Shown here: one piece after another, positions 9,197 through 18,302 of the stretch | Layout: the number at the start of each line of letters is the position of its first letter | Position numbering within the stretch: the stretch's first letter is position 1 | From: Pedobacter jejuensis | GTDB taxonomy: Bacteria > Bacteroidota > Bacteroidia > Sphingobacteriales > Sphingobacteriaceae | DNA: 64,000 nucleotides | Reading direction: 5' to 3' | Assembly: GCF_003725795.1 (NCBI RefSeq) | Contig: NZ_RBEE01000044.1 | Coordinates: forward strand, 203,064 to 267,063 | Position numbers and translations under genes: made by a program | The notes under the pieces: generated by a model | The model's input: the letters and a program-made list of their open reading frames with translations, nothing else | The model's database searches: none | What the model was told of the DNA's origin: nothing

Positions 9197-9570
9197 CTTG
9201 GTCTGTGTTTAATTTTATTAATCATTTTCAAAATTTCATCCACATCACTTAAATCCAACTTTTCTTCCTTAACGAAAAAGGAGAACATGCTTTCTACCGA
9301 GTTTTCAAAATAATTACCTAGTAATTTTTCGGTAACATGGCGCTTATACTCTTCTTTACTTACCAAAGGATGGTACTGATGCGCTTTACCAAAAGCCTCA
9401 TGACCGATAAATCCTTTCGTTTCTAAAATTCTAATGATTGTTGAAACCGTGTTGTATGCCGGTTTCGGAAGCGGCAACTCGTCAATTACCTCTTTAACGA
9501 ATGCTTTTTCCAACTGCCACAGAACTTGCATAATTTGTTCTTCGGCTTTGGTTAAATCTTTAATATCCAT
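9193..9570 (-). CDS. BlaI/MecI/CopY family transcriptional repressor
   Basis: This 125-aa winged-helix protein has the family opening LTKAEEQIMQVLWQLEKAFVKEV, the recognition helix PAYNTVSTIIRILETKGFI, and a C-terminal dimer helix. Classical BlaI repressors bind dyad operators as dimers and are cleaved when the membrane M56 partner is activated. The partner gene overlaps it by 4 bp downstream, so the pair forms one operon with the plug and TonB genes. A perfect palindrome 53-68 bp upstream of its start is a likely autoregulatory operator. Confidence 0.93.
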   Translation of the reverse strand: MDIKDLTKAEEQIMQVLWQLEKAFVKEVIDELPLPKPAYNTVSTIIRILETKGFIGHEAFGKAHQYHPLVSKEEYKRHVTEKLLGNYFENSVESMFSFFVKEEKLDLSDVDEILKMINKIKHRPR

Positions 9571-9606
9571 TGTTTGTATTAATTATAGGAACAGCCGAAC
9601 AACGAC

Positions 9607-9638
9607 TGTACATTAAAGTTAAAACTAATTAATTAGTT
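9607..9638. promoter_or_regulatory. Candidate BlaI-type operator
   Basis: A perfect 16-bp palindrome, AACTAATTAATTAGTT (9623-9638), lies upstream of the BlaI-like gene, preceded by a TGTACA hexamer at 9607-9612. BlaI-family repressors bind dyads of this size in their own promoter. No second copy was found elsewhere in the window. Confidence 0.5.
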
Positions 9639-9759
9639 GTGCAAGTTTTTTAGAATTTATTTTTTGAGAAAAAATTGAAGGTTTAGTTTTTGAAAGATCG
9701 TTTTGTAAAACTTATAACCTCACCCTTTGAAAGGTAAGGGTTATTGAACGGTAAGTGCA

Positions 9760-9822
9760 TCCTGAGCCCGTCGAAGGATTTGCGAAAATTGCCTTTTGGC
9801 GTTTCGACAAGCTCAACGTGAC
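9760..9822. repeat. Dispersed intergenic repeat of the TTTCGACAAGCTCA type
   Basis: TCCTGAGCCCGTCGAAGGA and GTTTCGACAAGCTCAACGTGA lie in inverted orientation 30 nt apart. Such elements recur between genes in Bacteroidota genomes. The rest of the 390-bp gap (9571-9962) shows no gene. Confidence 0.5.
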
Positions 9823-9962
9823 AAGATTCAAGGATAAATTGATTTAGGATACAGCCTCGTGCTCAACACTACCCAAAGCAAAACCTTTGATAGGGTGAAG
9901 TAACGTACAAATGGAAAATATTCTCGAATTGTCTTCTATGAATTCTGCTCTTAAATGGCAGA

Positions 9963-10604
9963 TTAGATTTTTATCAAATCGTGCTTAATACCATATACTA
10001 CTAAACCTGTTCTGGTTTTAATGTTAAGCTTTGCGAATAGCGATTCTCTGTAATTATCAACAGTCCGCGGACTTATATTCATTAAATCAGCAATTTCTTT
10101 ATAGGTGAGCTCAGTGCTGCAATGTTGTAGAAATGTGTGCTCTTTTTCGGTAATAAGCGGTTTGGGTTCGCCTTGTTTTAAAGATAAAAGCAGTCTGCCA
10201 GAAACCATATCGTTAATATAAAAGCCTTTTTCTACCACAGCTTTAATTGCGATAACCAAATCATGTGGTGTAGATTCTTTAAGCATGTAACCACCGGCAC
10301 CGGCTTTTAACATCCCGATGATGGCTTTTTCATCCTCAAACATACTTAAGGCCAATACATTAACTTTGGGACATTCCTTTTTGATGTACTGTGTGGCGGC
10401 ATATCCATCCATAAGCGGCATGCTAATATCCATAAGAATTACCTGAACATTGGGATGCGATTTTAGGTGCTTTTGCATATCTAAACCATTTGTAGCCTGA
10501 AATACCACATTTATTTCTTCAAATTCGGACAATAAATTAGCCAAGCCTGAACGAAAAAGTGTGTGATCATCAACAATACCGATAGATAAAGATTCTGTTT
10601 CCAT
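9963..10604 (-). CDS. NarL/LuxR family response regulator
   Basis: The 213-aa protein has an N-terminal receiver domain (acidic DDH at residues 11-13, phosphoacceptor Asp in VILMDISMPLMDG, Lys in LKESTP) and a C-terminal LuxR-type helix-turn-helix (ELTYKEIADLMNISPRTVDNYRESLFAKL). The histidine kinase gene ends 3 bp upstream, so the two form a two-component operon. The target genes are not evident. The C-terminal residues IKTRTGLVVYGIKHDLIKI match the standard end of the family. Confidence 0.93.
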   Translation of the reverse strand: METESLSIGIVDDHTLFRSGLANLLSEFEEINVVFQATNGLDMQKHLKSHPNVQVILMDISMPLMDGYAATQYIKKECPKVNVLALSMFEDEKAIIGMLKAGAGGYMLKESTPHDLVIAIKAVVEKGFYINDMVSGRLLLSLKQGEPKPLITEKEHTFLQHCSTELTYKEIADLMNISPRTVDNYRESLFAKLNIKTRTGLVVYGIKHDLIKI

Positions 10605-10607
10605 AAC

Positions 10608-11399
10608 TTAAGGATATGGGATTTCTATAAAAATAGATGTACCCTTTTCAAAAGTTGAATTTACATCAATTTTACCTTTTATCATTTCAATTCTTTTGTG
10701 AATAGAAGCTAAACCCATTCCTGCCTTTTTATTTTTAGCTTCTTCATAGTTAAAACCAATGCCATTTTCTTTTACTATTAATAAAAGAATTTCATTTTTT
10801 ATGAATGCATCTATCTGAATTGAAGTTGCCTGCGCATGTTTTATAATGTTATTGATAATTTCTTGCAACAGCCTTAAAATGATTAAATCTTTATCTGGCG
10901 ATGAGACTTTTAAATCAAGTAAATCGTTATTTATTTTAAGTTCATAACCCCCTACTCTCTTCAGCCAGTTAATTTCCTGGTCGATTGCATTGCCAATACC
11001 AGATTCTACAATCTGTTCGCCGTGTAGTATCTTGGCCAGTTCTCTAATTTCTTTTATCGATTTGTTTAGCAAAGAAAGCGAGTTGCCAATTTTTGCTGAC
11101 ACCTTTTCGTTTTCAGGAATATGAATTGAATTTAATGTTAAGGTAGTTAAACTCAATATCTGACCAATGTTATCGTGTAATTCAGTAGCGATAGTTTGCA
11201 TGGTTTGTTCCTGAACTTCGATATGAGTTTTCAAAATTTCAGATTCGAACCTTTGCTGCATATGCTGTTTCTCAACAATATGGTTCTTTTTATGCTTGTT
11301 GTAAGATCGAATATATATCAACAGAAAGAATGGCATCAGTAGAAAAACTAATGAAGCCAATAAAATCAAGGACATATTTTCCGTTGGCGAGCTCTGCAT
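10608..11399 (-). CDS. NarX-type sensor histidine kinase
   Basis: I start the gene at the ATG 11397-11399 (MQSSPTENMSL), because a longer reading to 11561 runs through the upstream membrane-protein gene in another frame. The product then has one transmembrane segment, a coiled linker, a HisKA_3 phosphoacceptor helix (TIATELHDNIGQILSLTTLTLNS) and a HATPase domain with KENGIGFN and GMGLASIHKRIEMI. It lacks a large sensor domain, so the upstream multi-pass protein may provide it. It is coupled to the NarL-type regulator by a 3-bp gap. Confidence 0.88.
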   Translation of the reverse strand: MQSSPTENMSLILLASLVFLLMPFFLLIYIRSYNKHKKNHIVEKQHMQQRFESEILKTHIEVQEQTMQTIATELHDNIGQILSLTTLTLNSIHIPENEKVSAKIGNSLSLLNKSIKEIRELAKILHGEQIVESGIGNAIDQEINWLKRVGGYELKINNDLLDLKVSSPDKDLIILRLLQEIINNIIKHAQATSIQIDAFIKNEILLLIVKENGIGFNYEEAKNKKAGMGLASIHKRIEMIKGKIDVNSTFEKGTSIFIEIPYP

Positions 11400-12004
11400 G
11401 TAAAGGAATAAGACCAAAAACCGTATAGAAATAAATTTAATGTAAAGTAGATAATCACGCGGGTGTTGTATTTGCCTAAAAACTTTTGTTGGATAATCTC
11501 GTCGAAAATGTTTGCAATCGTTCCTCCGAAATAGAAAATTAAAACCCCACCAATCCACCAAAATGCAGGATGGAATTTTAAATCTACGTAATTCTCATCC
11601 TTTAACAATAGGTAAAAATACAAAAGCGTATAAATAACGAAGATAACAGACATGATACTCACTGTTACGGCGTTGTATGCTAAAATGCCATATCTAAATG
11701 TAAAGTATGAAAATATGGCAATGATTAAAATGTAAGTAGCTATTAAGAATTTCTTTAGGTTAATGTAATCGTTTATAAAATAATATAGCCCATAACAAAT
11801 GTAGCCGGCTTCAAATATTGTATATATGTTATAAACCCATAAATTATTGTGGTAAGTTCTACCACAATATTTTGCAAAAAGCTCTGTAATAACTACAACT
11901 ACCAAATATGCGATCGTGATAAGCCAAAATCTTGATTTGTCTTTAGTCAAGAAAATTAAAGAAAAAATCAGGCAAATGACTTCTAGTGTATTGGCATCTA
12001 ACAT
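11366..12004 (-). CDS. Multi-pass membrane protein, probable sensor partner
   Basis: The 212-aa product is strongly hydrophobic with about seven membrane helices and no recognised family motif. Its 3' end overlaps the proposed histidine kinase start by 34 bp in a different frame, implying translational coupling. In this arrangement (7-TM protein, short kinase, NarL regulator) the membrane protein may be the signal-receiving part of the kinase. That is inference from gene order. The start ATG at 12002-12004 gives a short N-terminal segment before the first helix. Confidence 0.75.
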   Translation of the reverse strand: MLDANTLEVICLIFSLIFLTKDKSRFWLITIAYLVVVVITELFAKYCGRTYHNNLWVYNIYTIFEAGYICYGLYYFINDYINLKKFLIATYILIIAIFSYFTFRYGILAYNAVTVSIMSVIFVIYTLLYFYLLLKDENYVDLKFHPAFWWIGGVLIFYFGGTIANIFDEIIQQKFLGKYNTRVIIYFTLNLFLYGFWSYSFTCRARQRKICP

Positions 12005-12062
12005 AAGTATTCCTAAAGTATTTGCTCTTTATCAGATATAAAAAAATCAGTCATTGAGAAAA

Positions 12063-12545
12063 TTAATTCATCAATTCGCTACCGTCATCGCATTCATCCG
12101 GGCAAAGTTTTGCTCTATTATCAGGGTCAGTTGAGCTTGGTGCATCTCCAACTTTTTTTGTTATTGCGAAATGGCTATCGTCCGATAGCTTATCTATAAA
12201 ATAATCTGTTCTTGGTTTGCCATCAATATCTTTTGTAACAACAAAAAGTAAAGTGTTCATCTCCGCGTAAGATGAAGGAATTTCATCGCCATAACCAAGT
12301 TTGTTTATGCAATCAATAATATCCTGCGTATACCTGCCGAAATAAATCCTAACGCCGTCACCTCCAAATTTGGCAACCTTTTCTGCTAATGAGGTGATTT
12401 GACTTGCCGGAAACCATGCTGCTTTTGTATATTTTGTACTATCTGATTTTTCACTTGCTCTGAAAGCGGCCGTCATTTTTTTTGCTATATCTACGGGGAT
12501 TGTATTATCTGCACTCTCATTAGTGGGAGGATTTTTTATCATCAT
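12063..12545 (-). CDS. Hypothetical cytosolic protein (160 aa)
   Basis: No family is recognised. The protein has no signal peptide or membrane segment. It contains a KAAWFPASQI block, a GGDGVRIYFGRY motif and a Cys-containing Asp/Glu-rich tail (KLCPDECDDGS). The frame is clean and lies upstream of, and co-directional with, the membrane protein and two-component genes, separated by 58 bp. Similar small proteins are common as conserved hypotheticals in Sphingobacteriaceae. Function unknown. Confidence 0.65.
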   Translation of the reverse strand: MMIKNPPTNESADNTIPVDIAKKMTAAFRASEKSDSTKYTKAAWFPASQITSLAEKVAKFGGDGVRIYFGRYTQDIIDCINKLGYGDEIPSSYAEMNTLLFVVTKDIDGKPRTDYFIDKLSDDSHFAITKKVGDAPSSTDPDNRAKLCPDECDDGSELMN

Positions 12546-13083
12546 TAAGTTTGGTTATTAAGACATTAAAAATGGTGATAAATACCCGAATAAACAACCG
12601 TTAAATAGCCTTGCTTAATACCGTAAAATTACCCTGCTAAAAAAGGTATTTCGAGCCTGAAACGTATTGTATCATACATCTAAATTTGGTGCAAGCAAAC
12701 CAATAATAACTGACGAATATAGGAACTGCTTTAAAAAGCAAATTTTCGCTTAACAATAAAAGATCATAATTAAATAAAAATATTGCTTACTCAGCACACT
12801 CTCAAACACCTTAACTAAAACAGCCACTCAGATCATCATTAAAATGATGATTCTGATATTGCTGGAAAGCGTATATCAACAATAGTGTTTGAAAACTGTG
12901 ATGAAAAAAGGTAAATTAAAATAGCGTATAATATTAAAGAGAGATTTGAGTTTGATTCAACGTTATTTATAATTACTGCAAATTTAATTTTAAATAACTC
13001 TCTAAATAAAGTTGTTGCTTGGATGACAACAAGCTCGACCATTCGTACTATTTAGCTGTAGTTAGGATTTATGAAAAACAATC
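12546..13083. other. Intergenic stretch without a convincing gene
   Basis: AT-rich DNA between two minus-strand genes. A 67-codon minus frame (12839-13042) exists but has no homology I recognise and no clear ribosome-binding site. A CATCATT/AATGATG hairpin near 12835-12850 lacks a T-tract. Promoters for the gene at 12545 should lie at its left edge. Confidence 0.5.
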
Positions 13084-13086
13084 CCG

Positions 13087-13122
13087 AAAAAAGGCCTGCC
13101 ATTTTATAATGGAGGCCTTTTT
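13087..13122 (-). terminator. Terminator of the M28 peptidase gene
   Basis: AAAAAGGCCT and AGGCCTTTTT form a 10-bp stem with an inner CCATT/AATGG pair, followed on the minus strand by a T-run, 22 bp after the stop codon. It may act in both directions. Confidence 0.8.
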
Positions 13123-13143
13123 CGATTTTAAAAATAGCTACAA

Positions 13144-14736
13144 TTAATTGCGTACTGGCGCTGTAGTTCCTGCCGCTGCAGCAGCTGGTGCCGCTGGTAA
13201 TTCTTTTCTTGGAATTTGAGCATCACGTTGTGAAGTATTGTAAACAAATGAAGCCACAATGGTAGCCGCTTGTTTCAAATCATCTTCAACTAATCTATCG
13301 TATGTATCCATGTTGCTATGGTGCGTACGGGTATTGTAATCCATTGGGTCTTGTATAAACTGGAAACCCGGAATACCAACAGCATCAAATGCCTGATGAT
13401 CTGTTCCGCCGGTATTGCTAGCGGTAATTGTGGTAGCGCCTAAATCTGCAAATGGCGTTAACCAGCCTTGAAAAATTGGTCCAGCGGCTACATTTCCTTG
13501 CAAATAAACGCCACGAATTTTACCTGTACCATTATCTAAATTGTAGTAAGCCGATATTTTTTTCTGATCGGGTGTTAAAACCATCGTTTTTGGATCACCA
13601 AAATGTTTTGCCACATAACCTCTCGAACCGAACAAACCTTGCTCTTCAGAACTCCAAAGGGCAATACGGATGGTACGTTTTGGTTTAAAATCTAATGTTT
13701 TTAAAATGCGCATGGCTTCCATCATCACCGCAGAACCTGCTGCATTATCTGTTGCACCAGTGCCTGCATGCCAAGAATCGAAGTGACCACCAATCATAAC
13801 CAACTCATCTTTAAGCTTTTTATCCGTACCAGGAATTTCTGCAATTACATTATATCCTTGGGGATCTTGATCATAGAATGAAGTTTTAACATCAGCTTCA
13901 ATTTCTACAGGTTTACCTGCACGTAACAAACGTAAAATGTGCAAATAATCTTCTGCAGCAACTTCTAATTCAGGTGATACAGGTTTTGCATCCATAGCGT
14001 AAGAAGCACCATTGCTGGTAAAGAAAGTTCCTTGTCCGCCACGTGCATACGTTAAAATTAAGCCAACCTTTTCTTCAACAAGCATTGCACCCATTGCTGC
14101 ACGAACTTCACGCATCTTCATCATTTGCGCCATTGCATTATTTGCTCCGCCCGGGCGTGGACCTCTCGGACCAGCAGCTGCAGGTTTCGCCTCAGCCATT
14201 TTGGCTAGCGTGCTATCCGCGTAGCGCATAAAATCAGGTTTGATTCCACTCGTAAGTGGCGCACCAGCATCCATCATTACAATTTTACCTGCTAGTTTGC
14301 CTTTATATTTAGCCAAATCGGCAACACTATCTGCTTTAATTAATACTACGTTTGATTTTATTGGCCCGTTGGTTCCTGGTGTCCAGGCCTTTGGCGATGC
14401 AATAATGGCGTGATAATACGGTAATGTTGTTGCCGCATAATATTTATCTACCTGCCAACCTTTGCCAAAATTACCCCAAGCTTCTAAGTGCGCATTTTTT
14501 AAACCCCATTCTGTTAATTGTTTCATTGCCCAATCTTGTGCTCTTTTTAATCCGGGTGAGTTTGATAAGCGTGGACCGTTGGCATCAGTTAGGTTGAAAG
14601 AAATCTCCATTACTTTTGAGTTTTCCAGCCCCTCTTTTCTGATTTTTGACACGATTGCTGCATCAGGTGCCTCTTGCGCAAACGCATACAGACATAAGCC
14701 TAAGGCAAATGCGGTAGTAGTAAATCTTTTTATCAT
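13144..14736 (-). CDS. Exported M28 family zinc aminopeptidase
   Basis: A signal peptide (MIKRFTTTAFALGLCLYAFA) precedes a PA-like insert and an M28 catalytic domain. Zinc-ligand and catalytic motifs are all visible: GGHFDSWHAGTGATDNAAG, the Glu pair in WSSEEQGLFG, YYNLDNGTG, and GGTDHQAFDAVGIP. The protein of 530 aa ends in an Ala/Pro-rich tail. It should hydrolyse peptides in the periplasm or outside the cell. It is monocistronic with a strong terminator. A role as carboxypeptidase rather than aminopeptidase cannot be ruled out. Confidence 0.92.
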   Translation of the reverse strand: MIKRFTTTAFALGLCLYAFAQEAPDAAIVSKIRKEGLENSKVMEISFNLTDANGPRLSNSPGLKRAQDWAMKQLTEWGLKNAHLEAWGNFGKGWQVDKYYAATTLPYYHAIIASPKAWTPGTNGPIKSNVVLIKADSVADLAKYKGKLAGKIVMMDAGAPLTSGIKPDFMRYADSTLAKMAEAKPAAAGPRGPRPGGANNAMAQMMKMREVRAAMGAMLVEEKVGLILTYARGGQGTFFTSNGASYAMDAKPVSPELEVAAEDYLHILRLLRAGKPVEIEADVKTSFYDQDPQGYNVIAEIPGTDKKLKDELVMIGGHFDSWHAGTGATDNAAGSAVMMEAMRILKTLDFKPKRTIRIALWSSEEQGLFGSRGYVAKHFGDPKTMVLTPDQKKISAYYNLDNGTGKIRGVYLQGNVAAGPIFQGWLTPFADLGATTITASNTGGTDHQAFDAVGIPGFQFIQDPMDYNTRTHHSNMDTYDRLVEDDLKQAATIVASFVYNTSQRDAQIPRKELPAAPAAAAAGTTAPVRN

Positions 14737-14896
14737 TTCTTTTTAGTTAGGTTTGATTATTAGAATCTAAAAATACACTTTATACAGCTTTTAATAGCTT
14801 TACAATGAGATTTTTACACAACCAATAAGTTGAATTCTGAGCGGAAGAAATTGAGTATTTACCAATATACCTGTGTAAGCTAAACCTTATTGAAAC

Positions 14897-14934
14897 GAAA
14901 AGCCCGCAATGCCGATTTTTCATCGGCAGCGGAC
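14897..14934 (-). terminator. Terminator after the ABC exporter operon, part of a repeat family
   Basis: GTCCGC/GCGGGC (one mismatch) and TGCCGAT/ATCGGCA form a long stem, followed on the minus strand by CTTTTCG. The flank CTTGTAGTGTAAAGAAGGACTGA resembles the CTTGTAATGGAAAGCAGGACTGA flank inside the 19-20 kb tandem array. Confidence 0.7.
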
Positions 14935-15004
14935 TTGTAGTGTAAAGAAGGACTGACCTTAATTGGAAAACTGAAATTGCTTTCCAAAAAAATCTATTAC
15001 ATAT

Positions 15005-15805
15005 TTACTTGATACTCTTTTTAGAAACGATGAAATAGCCAATGATGAAAAGCACAATGGCGTAAATTAAACTGGTAATTATCTCTTGTGTGAAAATTGG
15101 AAAATCGCTAATATTTACTGATTTTTTAGATGCAGTACTGCTGTTTAAAACGATTGAAGGATGGCTATAAGGAATTAAATAAGCGTATTTCCAGCCAACA
15201 TTTCCGGCTATAATGCCCATAATTGTACCAATAAAGCCGATACCCATTGGTTTTAAGAAATCAGACCAGATAAGACTTAATATAAACTGTATAGAGAGAA
15301 TACCAAGCGAGGCTAAAAAAAGTTTAGAATAAAATTTTACCAAAAGCATGGATGGATCGTAGCCTGAAAAATTATATTCTGGAACTAGAAATTGTAATAA
15401 GTGACCAAACAAAAAAGTAAACAATGCAAATAACAGCAAGCAGATAAATATTAGTACAACTGCATAAATATATTTGGCCGCATAAATAGAAAGCTTATTT
15501 AGTGGCTGTGCAAAAAGTGTTTTCCAGGTATCGTTTTTATGCTCGATGTTGTTTACCGAGAAAGCCATAAAAATAACATAGAACGGCATAATCAAAACGC
15601 CCATAACACCTAAAGCAGCGCCGATATATCTAATCCAAAGCATTAATGCTGGATACTGCATTTTCAAAATCTTTTCAGAACCGCTATAAAAACCGAAAGA
15701 TATTAAGCCACAAATAACCAATGGGAGTAAAATTGCAGCCCAAAATGCAAGTGTTTTTCTTGATTTGTAAAATTCGGAGACTAAAGAAATGTATAAAGAG
15801 CGCAT
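15005..15805 (-). CDS. ABC-2 type transporter permease
   Basis: Started at the ATG 15803-15805 (MRSLYISLVSEFYKSRKT), which follows the ATPase stop by 1 bp; a longer reading to 15829 would overlap it. The 266-aa product has six hydrophobic segments and the cytoplasmic LVSEFYKSRKTLAFW opening seen in bacitracin-type and other ABC-2 permeases. It pairs with the ATPase upstream as a two-gene exporter. The substrate is unknown; peptide antibiotics or lipids are typical for this family. Confidence 0.85.
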   Translation of the reverse strand: MRSLYISLVSEFYKSRKTLAFWAAILLPLVICGLISFGFYSGSEKILKMQYPALMLWIRYIGAALGVMGVLIMPFYVIFMAFSVNNIEHKNDTWKTLFAQPLNKLSIYAAKYIYAVVLIFICLLLFALFTFLFGHLLQFLVPEYNFSGYDPSMLLVKFYSKLFLASLGILSIQFILSLIWSDFLKPMGIGFIGTIMGIIAGNVGWKYAYLIPYSHPSIVLNSSTASKKSVNISDFPIFTQEIITSLIYAIVLFIIGYFIVSKKSIK

Positions 15806-15806
15806 G

Positions 15807-16714
15807 TTAATTGTTTTTAGTGATATCAAGAAACAGATTTTCTAAGTCTTTTCTTTTTTGATAAAGGCTGGAAACCGTGAACCCGCATTGAACTAATAAT
15901 GTATTTAAATCACCACTTTCTTTTGCGTTTTTAAAGGGGATGATAATTTTAGTATTGGTTTGTTCTGCAATTTCATAACCAGATTGTAGCAGAAAAGCAG
16001 ATGCTTGTTCAACATTATTTACATCAATTTCTAACATGGGTTTGCTTAACTGATGAAGCTCGTCTATTGTACCTTGAAACAATAATTGCCCTTTATTTAT
16101 AATGCCAACATGGGTTGCCGTTCGCTCTATTTCGGCTAATAAATGACTTGAAACCAGTATGGTTTTATTGTGCTTAGTTGCAAGATCTATCATCAAATTT
16201 CGAACTTCAATAATTCCGTTTGGGTCTAAACCATTAGTTGGTTCATCTAACAATAGCAATTCTGGGTCGGAAACCAATGCCAAAGCGATGCCCAATCTTT
16301 GTTTCATTCCTAATGAATATTTGCTCGATTTTTTATTAGCAGCGTCTGTTAAACCCACCAAAGCAAGCATTTCATCAGCTTTGCTTTTTTTAATACCCAT
16401 AATATGCAACGGTTTATTAGATTTTCTTTGCCACTTAAATGCCCATAAATAGCAGGCTGTTCTACCAAAGCACCAACACGTTTTAAAGTTGCAATTCGGT
16501 TTCGGTTAATTTCTTTACCAAAAACAAAAACCTGATCAGCAGGTGACTGGAGCAGGTTTAGTAAGATTTTTATTGTAGTGGTTTTACCGGCGCCATTCGG
16601 ACCTAAAAATCCATAAATACTTCCGTAAGGTACTTGTAAAGATAAATCTTTAACTACGGTTTGGCTACCGAAATTATAATTTAACCCTACCGTTTCGATT
16701 GCAAAATTGCTCAT
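15807..16714 (-). pseudogene. ABC transporter ATP-binding protein, interrupted by a frameshift
   Basis: The N-terminal part (from 16714, MSNFAIETVGLNYNF) has the Walker A motif GFLGPNGAGKTTTIK. The C-terminal part, in another frame, has the signature KYSLGMKQRLGIA, Walker B LLLLDEPTNGLDP and SSHLLAEIE. The frames meet near 16390-16405, where one base appears missing before the GIKKSKADEML segment; the first frame ends at 16349. A run of seven A (minus strand) just after the join could permit -1 slippage and restore a full-length protein. Either a sequencing error, a recent pseudogene or frameshifting explains it. Domain order and neighbours are normal for a two-gene exporter. Confidence 0.8.
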
Positions 16715-16715
16715 A

Positions 16716-16976
16716 CTATTTAAAAATAGCAGTAGCTTGTTTTACAATTGAAGTTGATGCTTTGGCAGGTTTCACTACCATCTCACCATTTTTATTTTGG
16801 TTCGTATTTACGGTAAGCGTTAATACAATCATCATAAATACAGGTAATAATAAAAGTAAAAATGGCGAAGTGTTTGCTAATTTTTTCATGATTGGTTGAG
16901 TTAGGTTAATTGCTATAGAACTATCAGCGGTAAGTGAAAAGTTATTATTTGATGTATTTACTGCTGACGTGTTCAT
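16716..16976 (-). CDS. Small membrane protein upstream of the ABC ATPase
   Basis: This 86-aa frame ends 1 bp before the ATPase ATG. It has a Ser/Asn-rich N-terminus and one transmembrane helix (LANTSPFLLLLLPVFMMIVLTLTV) followed by a short polar tail. The true start may be the inner Met at 16889 (MKKLANTSP), giving 57 aa. No family is recognised. Tight spacing suggests it is translated with the exporter; it could be an accessory subunit or a substrate-like peptide, but there is no direct evidence for either. Confidence 0.5.
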   Translation of the reverse strand: MNTSAVNTSNNNFSLTADSSIAINLTQPIMKKLANTSPFLLLLLPVFMMIVLTLTVNTNQNKNGEMVVKPAKASTSIVKQATAIFK

Positions 16977-17221
16977 ATCGTTTTGTTTTGATAGTTCAAA
17001 GAAACAGAAGAAAACAATCGTGCTAAAATCTATTATACCAAGCGTTAAAGATTATAGATAAACAGGCAGATTTGGCGTTCGTCGATAAATTTTGCCCGAT
17101 AAACCGTTCGTAGAAAAAAAATGCCCGTTGGTAGATTGTGTGATTAAATACAACTTTCTTTATTTATTTTGGTTGCATGATTTGTTGTAGGGTTAAAACC
17201 TACATTCCTATAATTTTAAAT

Positions 17222-18253
17222 ATGAAAAAAAGTAAAGGACCTTTAATATTACATACCGTTTTTTGGTTTTTAGTTTTGTTGATTATTGGTATGGTATTAT
17301 TCTTCGATTCAGAGCCACGTACGTTGAAAGATTATCTTTTATCTTTTGGAGTTATGGGAGTAATTAATGTTTCCATTTTCTATATTAACTATATCATTCT
17401 GATACCAGAATTTATAAAGAAAAGTAAAAAATATCGGTTGTTTATTATCTCATTCATATTATTAATAGCAGCAGCTACATTAATTAAAACAGTTATAGCA
17501 GTACTTAATCCTGAAGAACTATTAAAGTATAAAATGGATGGTAAAGTTGGTGAATTCTCAGTTAATATGTATGCAGTAAATACTGTTTTTTCGAACGGAT
17601 TTTTCTTGGTCAGCAGTTCCATTATTAGCTTTGTCATTGACTGGTTCGCCACAGAACGTATTCAGCGTAACCTGGAAAGTGAACGCCGGGAAATGGAACT
17701 TCAGTTTTTAAAATCGCAATTAAACCCTCATTTTTTATTCAATTCTTTAAACAACATTTACTCTTTGGCTTATCAGAAATCTGATAAAACTGCCGATGCG
17801 ATAATGAAACTTTCGGAAATTATGCGCTACATGATTTATGAAAGTAATACGCCAACAGTATCATTAAGCAAGGAAGTAGATTATTTGAAAAGTTATATTG
17901 AGCTACAAAAAATTAGGTTTAAAGATGGCGCATACGTCGAAATGACTTTAAGCGGCGAAATTGATGACCAGAAAATTGTGCCTTTAATGTTAATCTCCTT
18001 TGTAGAAAATGCTTTTAAACATGGTGTGGTTACAGACCCATCCGAACCTGTAAAAATCGATATTATTGCCAACCAAAAGATTCTGCATTTTAGTGTAATC
18101 AATAAAAAGAATAATCAGAATAAAGATGCACAAGGCGGTGTTGGTTTACCTAATGTTGAGCGCCGTTTGCAACTTATCTATCCTGATAGATATAAATTAA
18201 ATGTTGTAAATTCGGCTACGCATTACAATTGCGAGTTAATGATAGATATTTAA
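17222..18253 (+). CDS. LytS-type sensor histidine kinase
   Basis: I use the ATG at 17222 (MKKSKGPL) rather than the in-frame codon at 17177, since the shorter form begins right before the first membrane helix. Four transmembrane segments are followed by the His_kinase motif LKSQLNPHFLFNSLNNIYSLA (phospho-His within NPHFLFN) and an ATPase domain with MLISFVENAFKHG and GVGLPNVERRLQLIYP. This is the usual partner of LytTR regulators. The response regulator gene follows 50 bp downstream on the same strand. Confidence 0.93.
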   Translation: MKKSKGPLILHTVFWFLVLLIIGMVLFFDSEPRTLKDYLLSFGVMGVINVSIFYINYIILIPEFIKKSKKYRLFIISFILLIAAATLIKTVIAVLNPEELLKYKMDGKVGEFSVNMYAVNTVFSNGFFLVSSSIISFVIDWFATERIQRNLESERREMELQFLKSQLNPHFLFNSLNNIYSLAYQKSDKTADAIMKLSEIMRYMIYESNTPTVSLSKEVDYLKSYIELQKIRFKDGAYVEMTLSGEIDDQKIVPLMLISFVENAFKHGVVTDPSEPVKIDIIANQKILHFSVINKKNNQNKDAQGGVGLPNVERRLQLIYPDRYKLNVVNSATHYNCELMIDI

Positions 18254-18302
18254 ATTTATCCTAAAACCGGATATCCCATTGTATTAAATTATAGCGAATA
18301 AA

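Noticed and set aside
12839..13042. 67-codon minus-strand frame as a small gene
   Set aside because: No recognised family and no clear start signal; composition is compatible with random AT-rich DNA.
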